A DNA stretch of 64,000 nt, taken from NCBI RefSeq assembly GCF_000015965.1, contig NC_009091.1, positions 682,001 to 746,000 on the forward strand, given 5' to 3'. A program made the translations under genes and the position numbers. This stretch comes from Prochlorococcus marinus str. MIT 9301. GTDB taxonomy: Bacteria; Cyanobacteriota; Cyanobacteriia; PCC-6307; Cyanobiaceae. Of the stretch, positions 7,531-17,593 are shown piece by piece. A model generated the notes under the pieces. That model was not told the origin of the DNA and did no database searches. It worked only from the letters and a program-made list of their open reading frames with translations. Each line of letters opens with the position of its first letter. Position 1 is the first letter of the stretch.

Positions 7531-7536
7531 TATATT
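7531..7536 (+). promoter_or_regulatory. Predicted -10 element of petN
   Basis: TATATT lies 21 bases before the petN ATG, in the 116-base spacer between the divergent DUF2103-like gene and petN. No clear -35 element. Position and sequence are the only support. Confidence 0.35.
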
Positions 7537-7557
7537 TATATCAGCGATTTAAATTTA

Positions 7558-7659
7558 ATGATCTTTCAAATAGGTTGGGCAGCATTGGCTGCAATTTTTA
7601 CTTTTTCAATTGCCATGGTCGTTTGGGGAAGAAATGGTGATGGTTCTATTGATATATGA
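7558..7659 (+). CDS. petN: Cytochrome b6f complex subunit 8 (PetN)
   Basis: A 33-residue peptide from ATG at 7558 to TGA at 7657-7659. It is one membrane helix followed by a short polar end: [20 protein letters not shown] and then NGDGSIDI. The GWA...FTFSxAxVVWxRNG pattern is diagnostic of PetN, a one-helix subunit needed for stable assembly of the b6f complex in the thylakoid membrane, which passes electrons from plastoquinol to the soluble carrier. The stop codon overlaps the ATG of a second membrane miniprotein (ATGA), so the two are probably co-translated. Confidence 0.93.
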
Positions 7660-7796
7660 ATTCATTTTTAACAAATGAAGTCTATCTAATTGAATTTCTT
7701 ACCCTAACATCGTTCGTTTTACTCATATTTATAACTTTCGCTGTAATTTATATATCCTATGTCTCTTGGAAAGATAAAAAAAGATTAAAAAAATAA
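7656..7796 (+). CDS. 46-residue membrane miniprotein overlapping petN
   Basis: The frame opens at the ATG inside the ATGA that ends petN and runs to TAA at 7794-7796. It starts [15 protein letters not shown], continues into one long hydrophobic helix ([19 protein letters not shown]) and ends with a very basic tail ([10 protein letters not shown]). By the positive-inside rule the tail should face the cytoplasm. The 4-base overlap suggests translational coupling with petN, so a role around the b6f complex is possible. I do not recognise the family. Confidence 0.65.
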
Positions 7797-7802
7797 GTAT
7801 TA

Positions 7803-8456
7803 TTATTTTTGTTCTTTTTTCTTATCTTTAGTCTTGAGTTCTTCAATTAATTCTTTTGCTTGTTCCATTTTTGATATGCTGCTTTTATAAATTCCGATAT
7901 CTTTCTCTGCTTTATTAGCCGATAAGTTTAATTTTTCAAAGATGTCAGAAATGATCTTATTTCTCCCTGACTCTTCTTTCTCTTTGAGATCTTGGGCGCT
8001 TGAAATTAATATATATATAGCTAAGTTCAAAATCCTTGAGGGATAAAGTTTAGAATTGCTTTTTTCTATTAACAATTTCAAAATATCATTAGATGTTTTA
8101 TTTTTGAATTCCTTTTGAGATTTCTGAGATATTTCATTAATTTCCTTCGCTTCAAAATTTGTAGAACTGCATAAAGATTCAAAAAGTAGATCCAAGTGTT
8201 TATTTGGTTGATATCCTTTCATTAATTCTTTGAATGTTTCGGTGAGACCGATACAAAAGAGATACTCTTGCGTAAATTCATTTTGATGGTTTAGAAGATT
8301 AAGTTCGACAAGTATTTCATCAACTATTCTTTTATATAAACCTGGAATGACGTAAGGGAATTTTTCATGGAATAACCTTTTGCTATCTGAAACAGTCAAT
8401 TTTTCTTTCAATTTTTTATATGTAAACCTTAATAAGGTTAGCGTATGTTGACTCAA
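7803..8456 (-). CDS. thf1: Thylakoid formation protein Thf1/Psb29
   Basis: A 217-residue protein. The N-terminal pattern [35 protein letters not shown], followed later by [22 protein letters not shown] and a helical C-terminus, matches Thf1/Psb29. This protein supports photosystem II repair and stabilises FtsH complexes in cyanobacteria. The C-terminal 60 residues are coiled and Lys-rich ([18 protein letters not shown] and on), as usual. It is divergent from clpP, 35 bases apart, and close to ftsH, so this is a protein quality-control neighbourhood. It converges with the petN miniprotein, 6 bases away. Confidence 0.88.
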   Translation of the reverse strand: MSQHTLTLLRFTYKKLKEKLTVSDSKRLFHEKFPYVIPGLYKRIVDEILVELNLLNHQNEFTQEYLFCIGLTETFKELMKGYQPNKHLDLLFESLCSSTNFEAKEINEISQKSQKEFKNKTSNDILKLLIEKSNSKLYPSRILNLAIYILISSAQDLKEKEESGRNKIISDIFEKLNLSANKAEKDIGIYKSSISKMEQAKELIEELKTKDKKKEQK

Positions 8457-8491
8457 TATCGTTAATATCTAATAAACAAATAAATATTATT

Positions 8492-9079
8492 ATGATCCCT
8501 TTAGTATTAGAAGAATCTGGCGGAAGCGAAAGAGTCTTTGATATTTATTCGAGACTATTAAGAGAGAGAATAATCTTTTTGGGAGAACAAGTTACTAGTG
8601 AAACTGCTAATAGAATTGTTGCTCAATTATTGTTTCTTGAAGCAGAGGATCCAGAAAAGGACATTTATATGTACATAAATTCTCCAGGCGGGTCAGTCTA
8701 TGATGGATTGGGTATCTTTGACACAATGCAACATGTTAAGCCTGATATACATACGGTTTGTGTAGGATTAGCAGCTAGTATGGGTGCATTTTTGCTTGCG
8801 GCAGGTACTCAAGGTAAAAGAAGCAGCCTTAGACATTCAAGAATAATGATTCATCAACCACTTGGAGGTGCTAGAGGTCAGGCCAGTGATATAAGAATTC
8901 AAGCGGATGAAATTCTGTTTTTAAAAGAGCGTCTTAATACTGAATTATCAGAGAGAACTGGAAAAGATTATGACACAATCAAAGAAGATACTGATAGAGA
9001 TTTTTATATGTCACCAAACGAAGCTGTTGAGTACGGTTTAATTGATTTGGTTCTAGATAAGAAACCTATTAAGGTCTAA
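8492..9079 (+). CDS. clpP: ATP-dependent Clp protease proteolytic subunit
   Basis: A 195-residue serine peptidase of family S14. The triad is visible: Ser-96 in GLAASMGAF, His-121 in [10 protein letters not shown], and Asp-170 in TDRDF. The oxyanion region [12 protein letters not shown] is intact, so this is an active ClpP and not a ClpR-type inactive paralogue. It forms the 14-subunit chamber that degrades substrates unfolded by ClpC or ClpX in the cytoplasm. Cyanobacteria have several clpP paralogues and I cannot say which one this is. It overlaps the end of the convergent ftsH by four bases. Confidence 0.95.
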   Translation: MIPLVLEESGGSERVFDIYSRLLRERIIFLGEQVTSETANRIVAQLLFLEAEDPEKDIYMYINSPGGSVYDGLGIFDTMQHVKPDIHTVCVGLAASMGAFLLAAGTQGKRSSLRHSRIMIHQPLGGARGQASDIRIQADEILFLKERLNTELSERTGKDYDTIKEDTDRDFYMSPNEAVEYGLIDLVLDKKPIKV

Positions 9080-10989
9080 GTTAATAATTGAGGTGTTCTC
9101 TCTTTCTTTGGGATTTTAGTGAACTTGGAAAGAATGTTTACAAATTCTTCACCATCTAATGTTTCTTTTTCGATTAATAGGTCAACTATCTTATCCATAG
9201 CTTCTCTATTTTTGTTAACTATGTCGTAGGTTTCTTTATAACATTCCTTGACCATTACTCTAACACTTTCGTCAATTTGTTTAGAGATTGAATCAGATAC
9301 TTCACTTCTAGTCATTAAATCTCTACCAACAAATACTTCTTGATTACCACTTTCTAAAGCTATCGGACCTAAATTACTCATTCCAAATCTGGTAACCATC
9401 TGGCGGGCCATTGAAGCAACTTGTTGGAAATCACCTCCCGCTCCTGTTGTAATTTCACCTTTTCCAAAAACCACATCTTCTGCAGCTCTTCCTCCTAAAG
9501 CACCCATTATCCTCGCCTTTAGTTGAGCCCGGCTAACAAGAGTCTGCTCATCGTCTGGGGTAAACCAAGTTAATCCTTTAGCCTGACCTCTTGGAATAAC
9601 TGTAACTTTTTGAACAGGATCGTGAGCTTTTACAAGTGAACCTATGAGAGCATGACCCACCTCATGATAAGCAATTAATCTCTTGCTTCTACCATCTGTT
9701 AATGGAGAACCTTCCATTCCTGCAACAATTCTATCTACAGAGTCGTCAATCTCTGAAATACTGATAGAGTCTTTTCTCCTTCTTGCGGTTAATATAGCAG
9801 CCTCATTTAATAAATTTGCTAAATCTGCTCCAGTAAATCCTGGCGTCCTTCTAGCAATGCTTTCAAGTGTTAAATCTCCATCAAGTTTCTTATTCCTAGC
9901 ATGAACTTCCAATATTGATAGTCTGCCTTTTATATCAGGGGCGTCTACAGTTACCTGTCTGTCAAATCTGCCAGGCCTCATTAGAGCTGAGTCTAAAACG
10001 TCGGGCCTGTTTGTGGCTGCAATTATTATTATTCCACTATTACCTTCGAAGCCATCCATTTCAGTAAGTAATTGATTGAGAGTTTGTTCTCTCTCATCAT
10101 TACCACCACCAATACCAGCACCTCTTTGCCTTCCAACAGCATCGATTTCATCAATAAAAATTAAACAAGGACTATTTTCTTTAGCTTTTTTGAAAAGATC
10201 TCTAACTCTACTAGCACCAACACCAACAAACATTTCAACAAATTCAGAACCTGATAATGAGAAAAATGGTACACCTGCTTCGCCTGCTATTGCTTTTGCT
10301 AAGAGGGTTTTACCAGTACCAGGAGGTCCTACCAATAGAACTCCTTTCGGTATCCTTGCACCTACAGAAGTAAATTTTTCTGGTTTTTTCAGAAAAGTGA
10401 CAACTTCTTGCAAATCCTGTTTAGCTTCATTAACACCTGCAACATCATCGAAAACAACACCTGTTTCAGCTTCCATCGCAAATCTCGCCTTTGTCTTTCC
10501 AAATTGCATCGCTTGCCCTGGACCTCCAGGCATACCATTCGACCTCCTAGCTAACAAAATTAAACCTCCAATTAAAATAGCTGGGAAAAGTAAATTACCT
10601 AAAATTCCTAATGCAGGAGGGGCTGTTTTAACTGGATGCACATCAAAACTGATTCCCTCATTTTTTAAAATGTTTATAAGTTCTGGTGTTAAGCCTGGAA
10701 GATCTACACGCAACCTTTGAACTTTATTATCTAAATCAGAATCTATTGTCTCTATAACTGCATTTCTGCCTCCCTCAAAAATATCAACAGACGTAACTCT
10801 TCCTGAATTAATGTAATCTAAAAATCTGCCGTAACTAACTCTTGCTACTGCAGAATTCCTGGGTGCAACGGTAGTTCCATTAGATTTAAGTGCATCAACA
10901 TTGCTTGAAGATAAAAATTGGTAGGAAAGTGCAATTACTAAAAGTATAGGTAAAGCCCATAAAATTAATGTTTTAAATTTCTGGTTCAT
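9076..10989 (-). CDS. ftsH: ATP-dependent zinc metalloprotease FtsH
   Basis: A 637-residue membrane protease. An N-terminal membrane segment ([18 protein letters not shown]) and a second one near residue 135 ([20 protein letters not shown]) flank a periplasmic or lumenal domain. The AAA module has Walker [14 protein letters not shown], Walker B IFIDEID and the second region of homology ([20 protein letters not shown]). The zinc site is HEVGH. In cyanobacteria the FtsH2/FtsH3-type enzyme degrades photodamaged D1 in photosystem II repair; thf1 lying nearby fits that. I cannot decide by eye which of the paralogues this is. Confidence 0.96.
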   Translation of the reverse strand: MNQKFKTLILWALPILLVIALSYQFLSSSNVDALKSNGTTVAPRNSAVARVSYGRFLDYINSGRVTSVDIFEGGRNAVIETIDSDLDNKVQRLRVDLPGLTPELINILKNEGISFDVHPVKTAPPALGILGNLLFPAILIGGLILLARRSNGMPGGPGQAMQFGKTKARFAMEAETGVVFDDVAGVNEAKQDLQEVVTFLKKPEKFTSVGARIPKGVLLVGPPGTGKTLLAKAIAGEAGVPFFSLSGSEFVEMFVGVGASRVRDLFKKAKENSPCLIFIDEIDAVGRQRGAGIGGGNDEREQTLNQLLTEMDGFEGNSGIIIIAATNRPDVLDSALMRPGRFDRQVTVDAPDIKGRLSILEVHARNKKLDGDLTLESIARRTPGFTGADLANLLNEAAILTARRRKDSISISEIDDSVDRIVAGMEGSPLTDGRSKRLIAYHEVGHALIGSLVKAHDPVQKVTVIPRGQAKGLTWFTPDDEQTLVSRAQLKARIMGALGGRAAEDVVFGKGEITTGAGGDFQQVASMARQMVTRFGMSNLGPIALESGNQEVFVGRDLMTRSEVSDSISKQIDESVRVMVKECYKETYDIVNKNREAMDKIVDLLIEKETLDGEEFVNILSKFTKIPKKERTPQLLT

Positions 10990-11065
10990 TAATTTGTAGA
11001 AAGTCTATTCTAAGATTCTAGAATGAATCAATGCATTTCGTTGATATTTTCGCTAACTTTATGCT

Positions 11066-11071
11066 TATACT
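11066..11071 (+). promoter_or_regulatory. Predicted -10 element of sipA
   Basis: TATACT lies 25 bases before the sipA ATG, in the 107-base spacer between divergent ftsH and sipA. The -35 region is not conserved. Confidence 0.4.
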
Positions 11072-11096
11072 ACTTTTGTAAGTATCCTATTTATAA

Positions 11097-11306
11097 ATGA
11101 AATTTGAGATCAAGGATAAGGTTAAATTAATTGCTCCAGTCTCTTACTTGAAGACTTCAGATAATATGCCGATGTTAAGACCTCCTGATTTAGTGGCAAT
11201 TGATGAAATAGGAGAAATTCTATCAATCAAATCTCCAGATACTGTTGAAGTAAGGTTTAGAAGAGGTTCGTTTTTGATCGATATTGATAAGATTGAGAAA
11301 AAATAA
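11097..11306 (+). CDS. sipA: SipA-like regulatory protein (DUF3148)
   Basis: A 69-residue beta-rich protein. The pattern YLKTSDNMPMLRPPDLVAIDEIGEI and then VEVRFRRGSFLIDIDKIE is that of DUF3148/SipA, an SH3-like fold. In Synechococcus elongatus SipA binds the sensor kinase NblS (Hik33), which controls high-light and stress responses through RpaB, and stimulates its autophosphorylation. It has its own predicted promoter, divergent from ftsH, a plausible target of the same light-stress signalling. Family assignment is strong; the regulatory role here is inferred from homologues. Confidence 0.88.
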   Translation: MKFEIKDKVKLIAPVSYLKTSDNMPMLRPPDLVAIDEIGEILSIKSPDTVEVRFRRGSFLIDIDKIEKK

Positions 11307-11307
11307 C

Positions 11308-12525
11308 TCAAAAGTTCTGCTTCCAACTTTTAATAATTTCTAAACATATATTCTTACTACCAGAAATACTCAGAAAAGGTTTTGAAAAATACTTGTTTGT
11401 TAATTTAAGAATATCTAATGAAGATATTTCGTCTATTTTAGAATTTAAATCACTCTCAGAAATTGGGGTAACACCATAACTAATTAACTGTATCTTTCGC
11501 TGTAAAATTTCATCTAGTGATTGATTTCCCAATAGAAAAGAACCTTTTAGTTTTTCTTTAGCCAATAGTATTTCATTATCAATCAAAGGATTTAAAAGTA
11601 AATCTTTCCATAAAGTTGATAAAAGTTCAAAAGCAAAAAGGGCTTTTTTATTTGATACTGATAAATATACTAAAAATGGAGCATTCCTTCTCCTAACTGG
11701 ATAATAAACACCTAAATCGTAAGTGATCCCATTTTTTTCCCTAAAAAGTTTAAATAAAGCAGCGCTCATTCCATAAGATAGATACGACTCCAAAACCTTA
11801 AGAGGCAAATATTCACTACTTTTACGAGAGCAAGTTTGGTTGCCAAACATTATTATTGTTTGATTTGAATTATTATTATTGAAATCAAATCGATTGTTTG
11901 GACTTAAATCATGATTTAGAGGTCTAAATTTTTCTACTAAGGGTTTTTTGTCTAATTTTTCTATACTTACTCCATCTATTTCTGAATTATTTGAAATCAA
12001 ATACTTATCTCGACTTTTGAAATTTTTAAATTCCAGCAAAACATCTTCATATGTAATCTTTGAGACATCATTTTCATTGCCATTTGTATTAAAGGCATAA
12101 GGATGATTTGAGTAAACAATTCTTCTCCATTTTTCAAAACAGATATTAAATGGATTCTCTTTATCCTTTTTTAAAAAATCAATAGAGGATTTTTTTACTT
12201 TTTCAAATTCTCTTTCTAAGAGTGTTGGTTTATTAATTATTAAATCTAATAAGGGGAATAATTTGCTGAAATGTTCATTTAGGGATTTAATGCTTATTGA
12301 AATACCATCTTCAAATACTTCTTGATTTAATTCTGCTCCGTAGGACTCAATATACTCTGAAAGAGTGAAATTATTAAAACCCTCACATCCTCTGGTAAGT
12401 AATGAACTAAGGATCTTGTTTATACCTTTTTTGCCAACACTATCCGCATCACTCCCTCCTTTAATCCAAATTGAAGCAGTTGAAAAATTCCTTTTTTTAA
12501 TATTTAAAAAATATCTTTCTAACAT
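11308..12525 (-). CDS. M16 family peptidase-like protein, probably catalytically inactive partner
   Basis: A 405-residue protein of the insulinase/processing peptidase fold. It has the M16 layout (SGGSDADSVGKKGINKILSSLL-like first helix region, and the C-terminal FREKNGITYDLGVYYPVRRR block that contributes an active-site Arg and Tyr). The position where active members have HxxEH reads INKILSSLL, so zinc ligands are absent. It overlaps by one base the upstream M16 gene that does have the motif. Active/inactive M16 pairs form heterodimers in bacteria and mitochondria, so the two products probably work together. Confidence 0.85.
   Translation of the reverse strand: MLERYFLNIKKRNFSTASIWIKGGSDADSVGKKGINKILSSLLTRGCEGFNNFTLSEYIESYGAELNQEVFEDGISISIKSLNEHFSKLFPLLDLIINKPTLLEREFEKVKKSSIDFLKKDKENPFNICFEKWRRIVYSNHPYAFNTNGNENDVSKITYEDVLLEFKNFKSRDKYLISNNSEIDGVSIEKLDKKPLVEKFRPLNHDLSPNNRFDFNNNNSNQTIIMFGNQTCSRKSSEYLPLKVLESYLSYGMSAALFKLFREKNGITYDLGVYYPVRRRNAPFLVYLSVSNKKALFAFELLSTLWKDLLLNPLIDNEILLAKEKLKGSFLLGNQSLDEILQRKIQLISYGVTPISESDLNSKIDEISSLDILKLTNKYFSKPFLSISGSKNICLEIIKSWKQNF
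11310..11331. terminator. Weak hairpin between convergent sipA and the M16 gene
   Basis: AAAAGTT and AACTTTT form a 7-base inverted repeat with an 8-base loop, right after the sipA stop and overlapping the last codons of the convergent peptidase gene. The stem is AT-rich and no long T run follows, so termination would be weak. Confidence 0.3.
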
Positions 12526-13769
12526 TAGCGAGGTGATGCAACCAAAGTGAATTTTTCTTCACGGATATAATTAGTGATCTCCTCGAAATTATCCAAATCA
12601 CTCCAATAATTTAAATGACTTTCTAAATTATTTATTGAAGAATTTCTTCCCCAAAGATGTTCATTTCCAAAGAATGAAGAAAGTTGTGTAGATGTCTCTA
12701 AATTAAAAATATAATTACTTTTTACAATATTTATTGCTTTTTTTATTTCATCCAAAGTCAGGACTCTAGAATTTGAGATCTCATCAATTGTTTTATTAAT
12801 TTGCTTTTCTACTAAATCAATATCTTTGGACTCACAACTTGCTTCCATTATAAATAATCCGCCTAATTCTCCAGCATTTACATCTACATATACCGATTCA
12901 ACAAGATTACTATCTTCTTTTAAAATTTTAACTAATCTGCTGTTTCTTCCAACAGAGAGTATTGATGCTAAAATCTCAAGTCCAATAATATTTTTTTGAT
13001 TATTGAGGTTTGGGATAAACCAAGCCATAAATATTCTTGAAAACTCTAAATTATCAAACTTAACTGACTCTCTACCTTTCCTAATTTTTAAAGAAGGTTT
13101 ATTCTTTAGATTTATTGAATTTGGAGTTTTATTTATTCCAGATAAATCACTTTTTTGAAAAATTTTATAAATATCTTCTGAGAGATTTCCAGCAATTGCA
13201 ATACAAATTTTTTCGGTAGTGTAATGTTTGGTATGAAATTTAATAAGGTCATTTATCTCCAAGTTTTTAATACTATGTTCAGTTCCCAGAATCGAATTGC
13301 CATAAATAGGATTTAGCCAAATCCTTTTCAAAAAATAATTAAATAATCTTTCTTCAGGCTGATCATTTTGTTGTTTTATTTCATCAATAACTACCCCTTT
13401 TTCTTTTATAAATTCATCAGGATTAAAAACTGGAGCAACAACAATATTTGTCAAAAGAGCTAGTGATTCTTTAAAGTTATTGGGTGGAACAAGGACATGG
13501 TAATGTACATCATCATAACCTGTTGAAGCGTTACTTAACCCCCCTAGTGATTCAATTTTATGGTCAAACTCACCTGGCATTATTTTGTTAGATCCTTTAA
13601 AAATCATATGTTCTAGAAAATGAGCAGTACCGTTTTTATCAACATCCTCAAATGAAGAACCTGCTTTGCACCAAATATCAATGCTTATAAGCGGCAATTC
13701 TTTATTATCCACAAACACACATCTAGTTTTGCTTGAATGGGTGTAGTAGTTAACATCTCCTAAGTTCAT
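12525..13769 (-). CDS. M16 family zinc peptidase, active subunit
   Basis: A 414-residue protein. The inverted zinc motif HFLEH is at residues 50-54 (GTAHFLEHMIFKGS), and the downstream Glu-containing helix KEKGVVIDEIKQQND is in place, so the first domain should be catalytic. The rest keeps the M16 layout with NLEFSRIFMAWFIP. No signal peptide, so it is likely cytoplasmic. Substrate unknown; relatives process presequences or small peptides. It is the first gene of a two-gene operon with the inactive paralogue and is divergent from pcyA, 41 bases away. Confidence 0.9.
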   Translation of the reverse strand: MNLGDVNYYTHSSKTRCVFVDNKELPLISIDIWCKAGSSFEDVDKNGTAHFLEHMIFKGSNKIMPGEFDHKIESLGGLSNASTGYDDVHYHVLVPPNNFKESLALLTNIVVAPVFNPDEFIKEKGVVIDEIKQQNDQPEERLFNYFLKRIWLNPIYGNSILGTEHSIKNLEINDLIKFHTKHYTTEKICIAIAGNLSEDIYKIFQKSDLSGINKTPNSINLKNKPSLKIRKGRESVKFDNLEFSRIFMAWFIPNLNNQKNIIGLEILASILSVGRNSRLVKILKEDSNLVESVYVDVNAGELGGLFIMEASCESKDIDLVEKQINKTIDEISNSRVLTLDEIKKAINIVKSNYIFNLETSTQLSSFFGNEHLWGRNSSINNLESHLNYWSDLDNFEEITNYIREEKFTLVASPR

Positions 13770-13786
13770 TTAGGTTCTCTCTTTAA

Positions 13787-14535
<749 letters not shown>

Positions 14536-14536
<1 letters not shown>

Positions 14537-15450
14537 TGAAATTAAAAATACTTAAAAATTTATTTTTTTATTTACTATTAATTATGCCATTATCTTTTGG
14601 GGTGATTTCCTGTTCAGGCAATAATAAATCTAGTTCAAAATTTAAAGAGGAAATAATTTCAGATTTCATACCGCCCATTACAGCTGTTGCAGCCCTTGGT
14701 CAACTTTCTCCTTCGGGAGAGATTAGGCAATTGGCAGCTCCAATAAGTCAGTTTGGCTCTTCACCTAGAATTGTCGAAATTTTAGTAAATGAAGGAGATT
14801 TCGTGAAAAAAGGTGATATCTTGGCAATCTTTGAAAATAGAGAAAAGTTAATTGCTGATCTTGAAAGGAATGAAAATCTAATTAAAACTATTAACGATGA
14901 AATTTCCCTCAAAAAAGATCAAATTCAAAGGTATGAACTAGCTTTGAGCAAAGATGCATATTCTTTTGTAGAGTTTTCACAGAGAAAAGATGAATTATTA
15001 AAATTACAAAAACAGAAAATTAATCTTATCGGAGATCAAAAAAATATCGAGATAGATCTGTTTAATTCAAAACTAAGGAGTCCAATAGATGGTTTTATCC
15101 TTGGAATAAATACGAGAGTTGGTGAGAGGCCTAAAAATGAAGGGATCTTGGATATTGGTTCGAGTCAAAAAATGGAAGCTTTGATAGAGGTTTATGAATC
15201 TGATATTGATAGAGTCTTTATCTCTCAGAATGTTGAAATGAGTAGTGAAAATGGTGGTTTCCAAAAAAATCTTAAGGGAAAGGTTATTAGGATTAGTCCT
15301 CAGGTAAAACAAAGAAAAGTTTTATCTACTGATCCAACAGGGGATGCTGATTCGCGAATTATCGAGGTACTAGTAAAACTTGATCAAGACTCTATAGATA
15401 TCGTTCAAAACTATGCAGGAATGAAAGTGATTGCAAAATTTATTCCTTGA
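14536..15450 (+). CDS. devB: DevB-like membrane fusion (HlyD family) subunit of an ABC exporter
   Basis: A 304-residue periplasmic adaptor. An N-terminal hydrophobic signal ends in GVISCSGNN, a lipobox-like site at about residue 26, so it may be lipid-anchored. A lipoyl/biotinyl-like half (ILVNEGDFVKKGDILAIFEN) is followed by a coiled-coil hairpin (residues 110-180) and the second half (LRSPIDGFILGINTRVGE). These are the parts of DevB/HlyD proteins that connect an inner-membrane transporter to an outer-membrane channel. It overlaps pcyA by one base and devC by one base: one operon. The substrate is unknown; in Anabaena DevBCA exports heterocyst glycolipid, which does not apply here. Confidence 0.85.
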
Positions 15451-16622
15451 TGAGTTTTTCTTTTTTAAAATTTAGAAAAATACCATTAGCTTGGTTGTTA
15501 CTAACTAGGCAACCATTAAGGCTAGCAGTTGCCATAGCTGGAATCAGTTTTGCAGGGATTTTGATGTTTATGCAATTAGGTTTTAGAGATGGTTTATTTG
15601 ATACAAGCGTAACTATTCATAAACTTCTAGATGCCGATCTTGTTTTGATAAGTCCCAGATCAAAAAGTTCTATAAGTATGAGTGGATTCCCAAAAAGAAG
15701 GTTAATTCAGACTCTCGCAGTAGAAGATGTTGAAAAGACTGCTCCCGTCAATCTTAATTATTTACTTTGGAGAAACCCCGAAAATCTCAAAACTAGATCA
15801 ATACTTGCATTAGGTTTTAATCCCTCGGATTCACTTCTTTTAGATGAGGGATTCTCAAAGAAAGCTTATAAATTGAGAAATCCATCAAGAGTTCTTTTTG
15901 ACAAACTATCTAGACCTGAATTTGGCCCAATTGAAGAATGGTTCTTATCTGAAAAAAAAGTTGAGACTGAGGTTGCTGGAAAAAGAGTTATTGTTGAAGG
16001 ACTTGTAGAGTTAGGACCATCTTTTGGTGCAGATGGTAATTTGATTACTAGTCGAGAAACCTTCTTAAGACTTTTTCCTGCTAATCCTCCTGGAAGTATA
16101 GAAATTGGTTTGGTAAAGCTAAAAAAAGGGTCTGATCCTGAATTGATTTCAAGGATATTAAATAACTCACTCCCAAATGATGTAAGGGTTCTTACAAAAA
16201 ATCAATTTATAGAATTTGAAAAGAATTATTGGAAAAATAGTACTGCAATAGGTTTTATTTTTAGTTTGGGAGCATTGATGGGTTTTGTTGTAGGGTGTGT
16301 GGTTGTTTATCAAATTCTTTATAGTGACGTTACAGATCACCTCCCAGAGTACGCCACTTTATTGGCAATGGGGTATAGACTCAAGTCCCTTTTCTTTGTA
16401 GTAGCTAGAGAGGGGTTTTTGTTAGCATTGTTCGGTTATTTACCTGCTTATTTCTCTGGTCAAATACTTTACTCAGTTATAAGAAGTTCTACTAAGCTCC
16501 CAATAATAATGGACGCAGAAAAAACTATTTTAATTTTTGTATTAGTTTTAGTTATGTGTATGGGTTCCGCCGCTGTTGCGATGCGTAAATTAGTTGACGC
16601 TGATCCTGCCGAAATTTTTTAA
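15450..16622 (+). CDS. devC: DevC-like ABC exporter permease
   Basis: A permease of about 390 residues with the FtsX/MacB layout: one membrane segment at residues 25-45 (LAVAIAGISFAGILMFMQLG), a large extracytoplasmic domain, then three segments near the C-terminus (AIGFIFSLGALMGFVVGCVV; FLLALFGYLPAYFSG; ILIFVLVLVMCMGSAA). An in-frame TTG at 15447 precedes the ATG; I prefer ATG at 15450, overlapping the devB stop by one base. It forms the membrane channel of the DevBCA exporter. Confidence 0.88.
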   Translation: MSFSFLKFRKIPLAWLLLTRQPLRLAVAIAGISFAGILMFMQLGFRDGLFDTSVTIHKLLDADLVLISPRSKSSISMSGFPKRRLIQTLAVEDVEKTAPVNLNYLLWRNPENLKTRSILALGFNPSDSLLLDEGFSKKAYKLRNPSRVLFDKLSRPEFGPIEEWFLSEKKVETEVAGKRVIVEGLVELGPSFGADGNLITSRETFLRLFPANPPGSIEIGLVKLKKGSDPELISRILNNSLPNDVRVLTKNQFIEFEKNYWKNSTAIGFIFSLGALMGFVVGCVVVYQILYSDVTDHLPEYATLLAMGYRLKSLFFVVAREGFLLALFGYLPAYFSGQILYSVIRSSTKLPIIMDAEKTILIFVLVLVMCMGSAAVAMRKLVDADPAEIF

Positions 16623-16635
16623 CACTTGAAGATAA

Positions 16636-17364
16636 ATGGTTAAAGCTAATAAATCAAAAAATAATGTTAAAAACCTTAAAACAGTCTCAATAAATAATTT
16701 GAGTCACTTTTATGGAAAAAATGAGAATAAAAAACAAGTTCTCAATGACGTTTATTTAAATATTGACAAAGGGGAGTTGGTTCTTTTGAAAGGACCTTCT
16801 GGATGTGGTAAAACGACTCTTTTAACATTAATTGGGGCCTTGAGAACCTGTCAAAGTGGAGATTTAACTGTATTAAATAATCAGTTAAATGGAGCATCAA
16901 GGAAAACTCGTCAGATTCTTAGAAGAAGTATTGGAATGATTTTTCAAGGTCACAATCTTCTAAGATGTTTAACAGCAGAACAAAATGTCCAGATGGGCGC
17001 CGATTTAATAAAAGGTTTAACATATTTGCAAAGACGTGAAATAGCACGGAATTGGTTGTCAGCAGTAGGATTAGAAGAACATCATAAAAAGTTGCCAAAT
17101 GACTTATCTGGTGGGCAGAAACAGAGAGTCGCAATTGCTCGAGCTTTATCTGCTAACCCAAAACTTTTATTAGCTGATGAGCCCACTTCTGCTTTAGATA
17201 GCGTCACAGGAAGAGAAATAGTAACCCTTTTAAGGAAACTAGCAAAAGAGCAAAATTGTTCTGTACTTATGGTCACCCATGATCCAAGAATTTCTGATAT
17301 GGCTGACAGGATATTAAATATGGAAGATGGTAAAATATATAGTGCTCATAGTGAGCTAATATAA
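16636..17364 (+). CDS. devA: DevA-like ABC exporter ATPase
   Basis: A 242-residue ATP-binding cassette with Walker A GPSGCGKTTL, signature LSGGQKQRVAIARAL, Walker B KLLLADEPTSALD and the switch His in MVTHDPRIS. The sequence is closest to the LolD/MacB/DevA group that powers FtsX-type permeases. It starts 13 bases after devC, so it is the last gene of the pcyA-devBCA operon. The 30 Lys/Asn-rich residues before the first strand are a variable extension. Confidence 0.92.
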   Translation: MVKANKSKNNVKNLKTVSINNLSHFYGKNENKKQVLNDVYLNIDKGELVLLKGPSGCGKTTLLTLIGALRTCQSGDLTVLNNQLNGASRKTRQILRRSIGMIFQGHNLLRCLTAEQNVQMGADLIKGLTYLQRREIARNWLSAVGLEEHHKKLPNDLSGGQKQRVAIARALSANPKLLLADEPTSALDSVTGREIVTLLRKLAKEQNCSVLMVTHDPRISDMADRILNMEDGKIYSAHSELI

Positions 17365-17382
17365 TTAAAAGTTAAAAATTTT

Positions 17383-17532
17383 ATGTCTAAGAGAAGGAAT
17401 CTAAAAAAAGAAAAGCAGGAACGTAATAGAGCCTATGCTAGAAAATTCAAAAAAAGAAAATTAAGAACTGATGGAAGACCTGATGGTGGAAACGTTACAG
17501 GTACAGCAAATAATGGCGGTGCAGCTGATTAG
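17383..17532 (+). CDS. Small very basic protein, 49 residues
   Basis: A frame from ATG at 17383 to TAG at 17530-17532: MSKRRNLKKEKQERNRAYAR, then KFKKRKLRTDGRPDGG and a Gly/Ala/Asn-rich end. About 40% of the first 30 residues are Lys or Arg, in a predicted helix. I remember a widespread picocyanobacterial small protein starting the same way, but no function. The charge suggests RNA or ribosome binding (inference). It follows devA by 18 bases and may ride on that transcript. Confidence 0.7.
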   Translation: MSKRRNLKKEKQERNRAYARKFKKRKLRTDGRPDGGNVTGTANNGGAAD

Positions 17533-17593
17533 GGAATATCTTATATTTTTATCTTTTGGAGTTCAATATAATATGCATATTTAAGACATAATC

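Noticed and set aside
10076-10720. Long plus-strand frame of 214 codons opposite ftsH
   Set aside because: It is a mirror of the ftsH coding frame: low-complexity Pro/Ser/Leu content and no domain, while the minus strand has all FtsH motifs.
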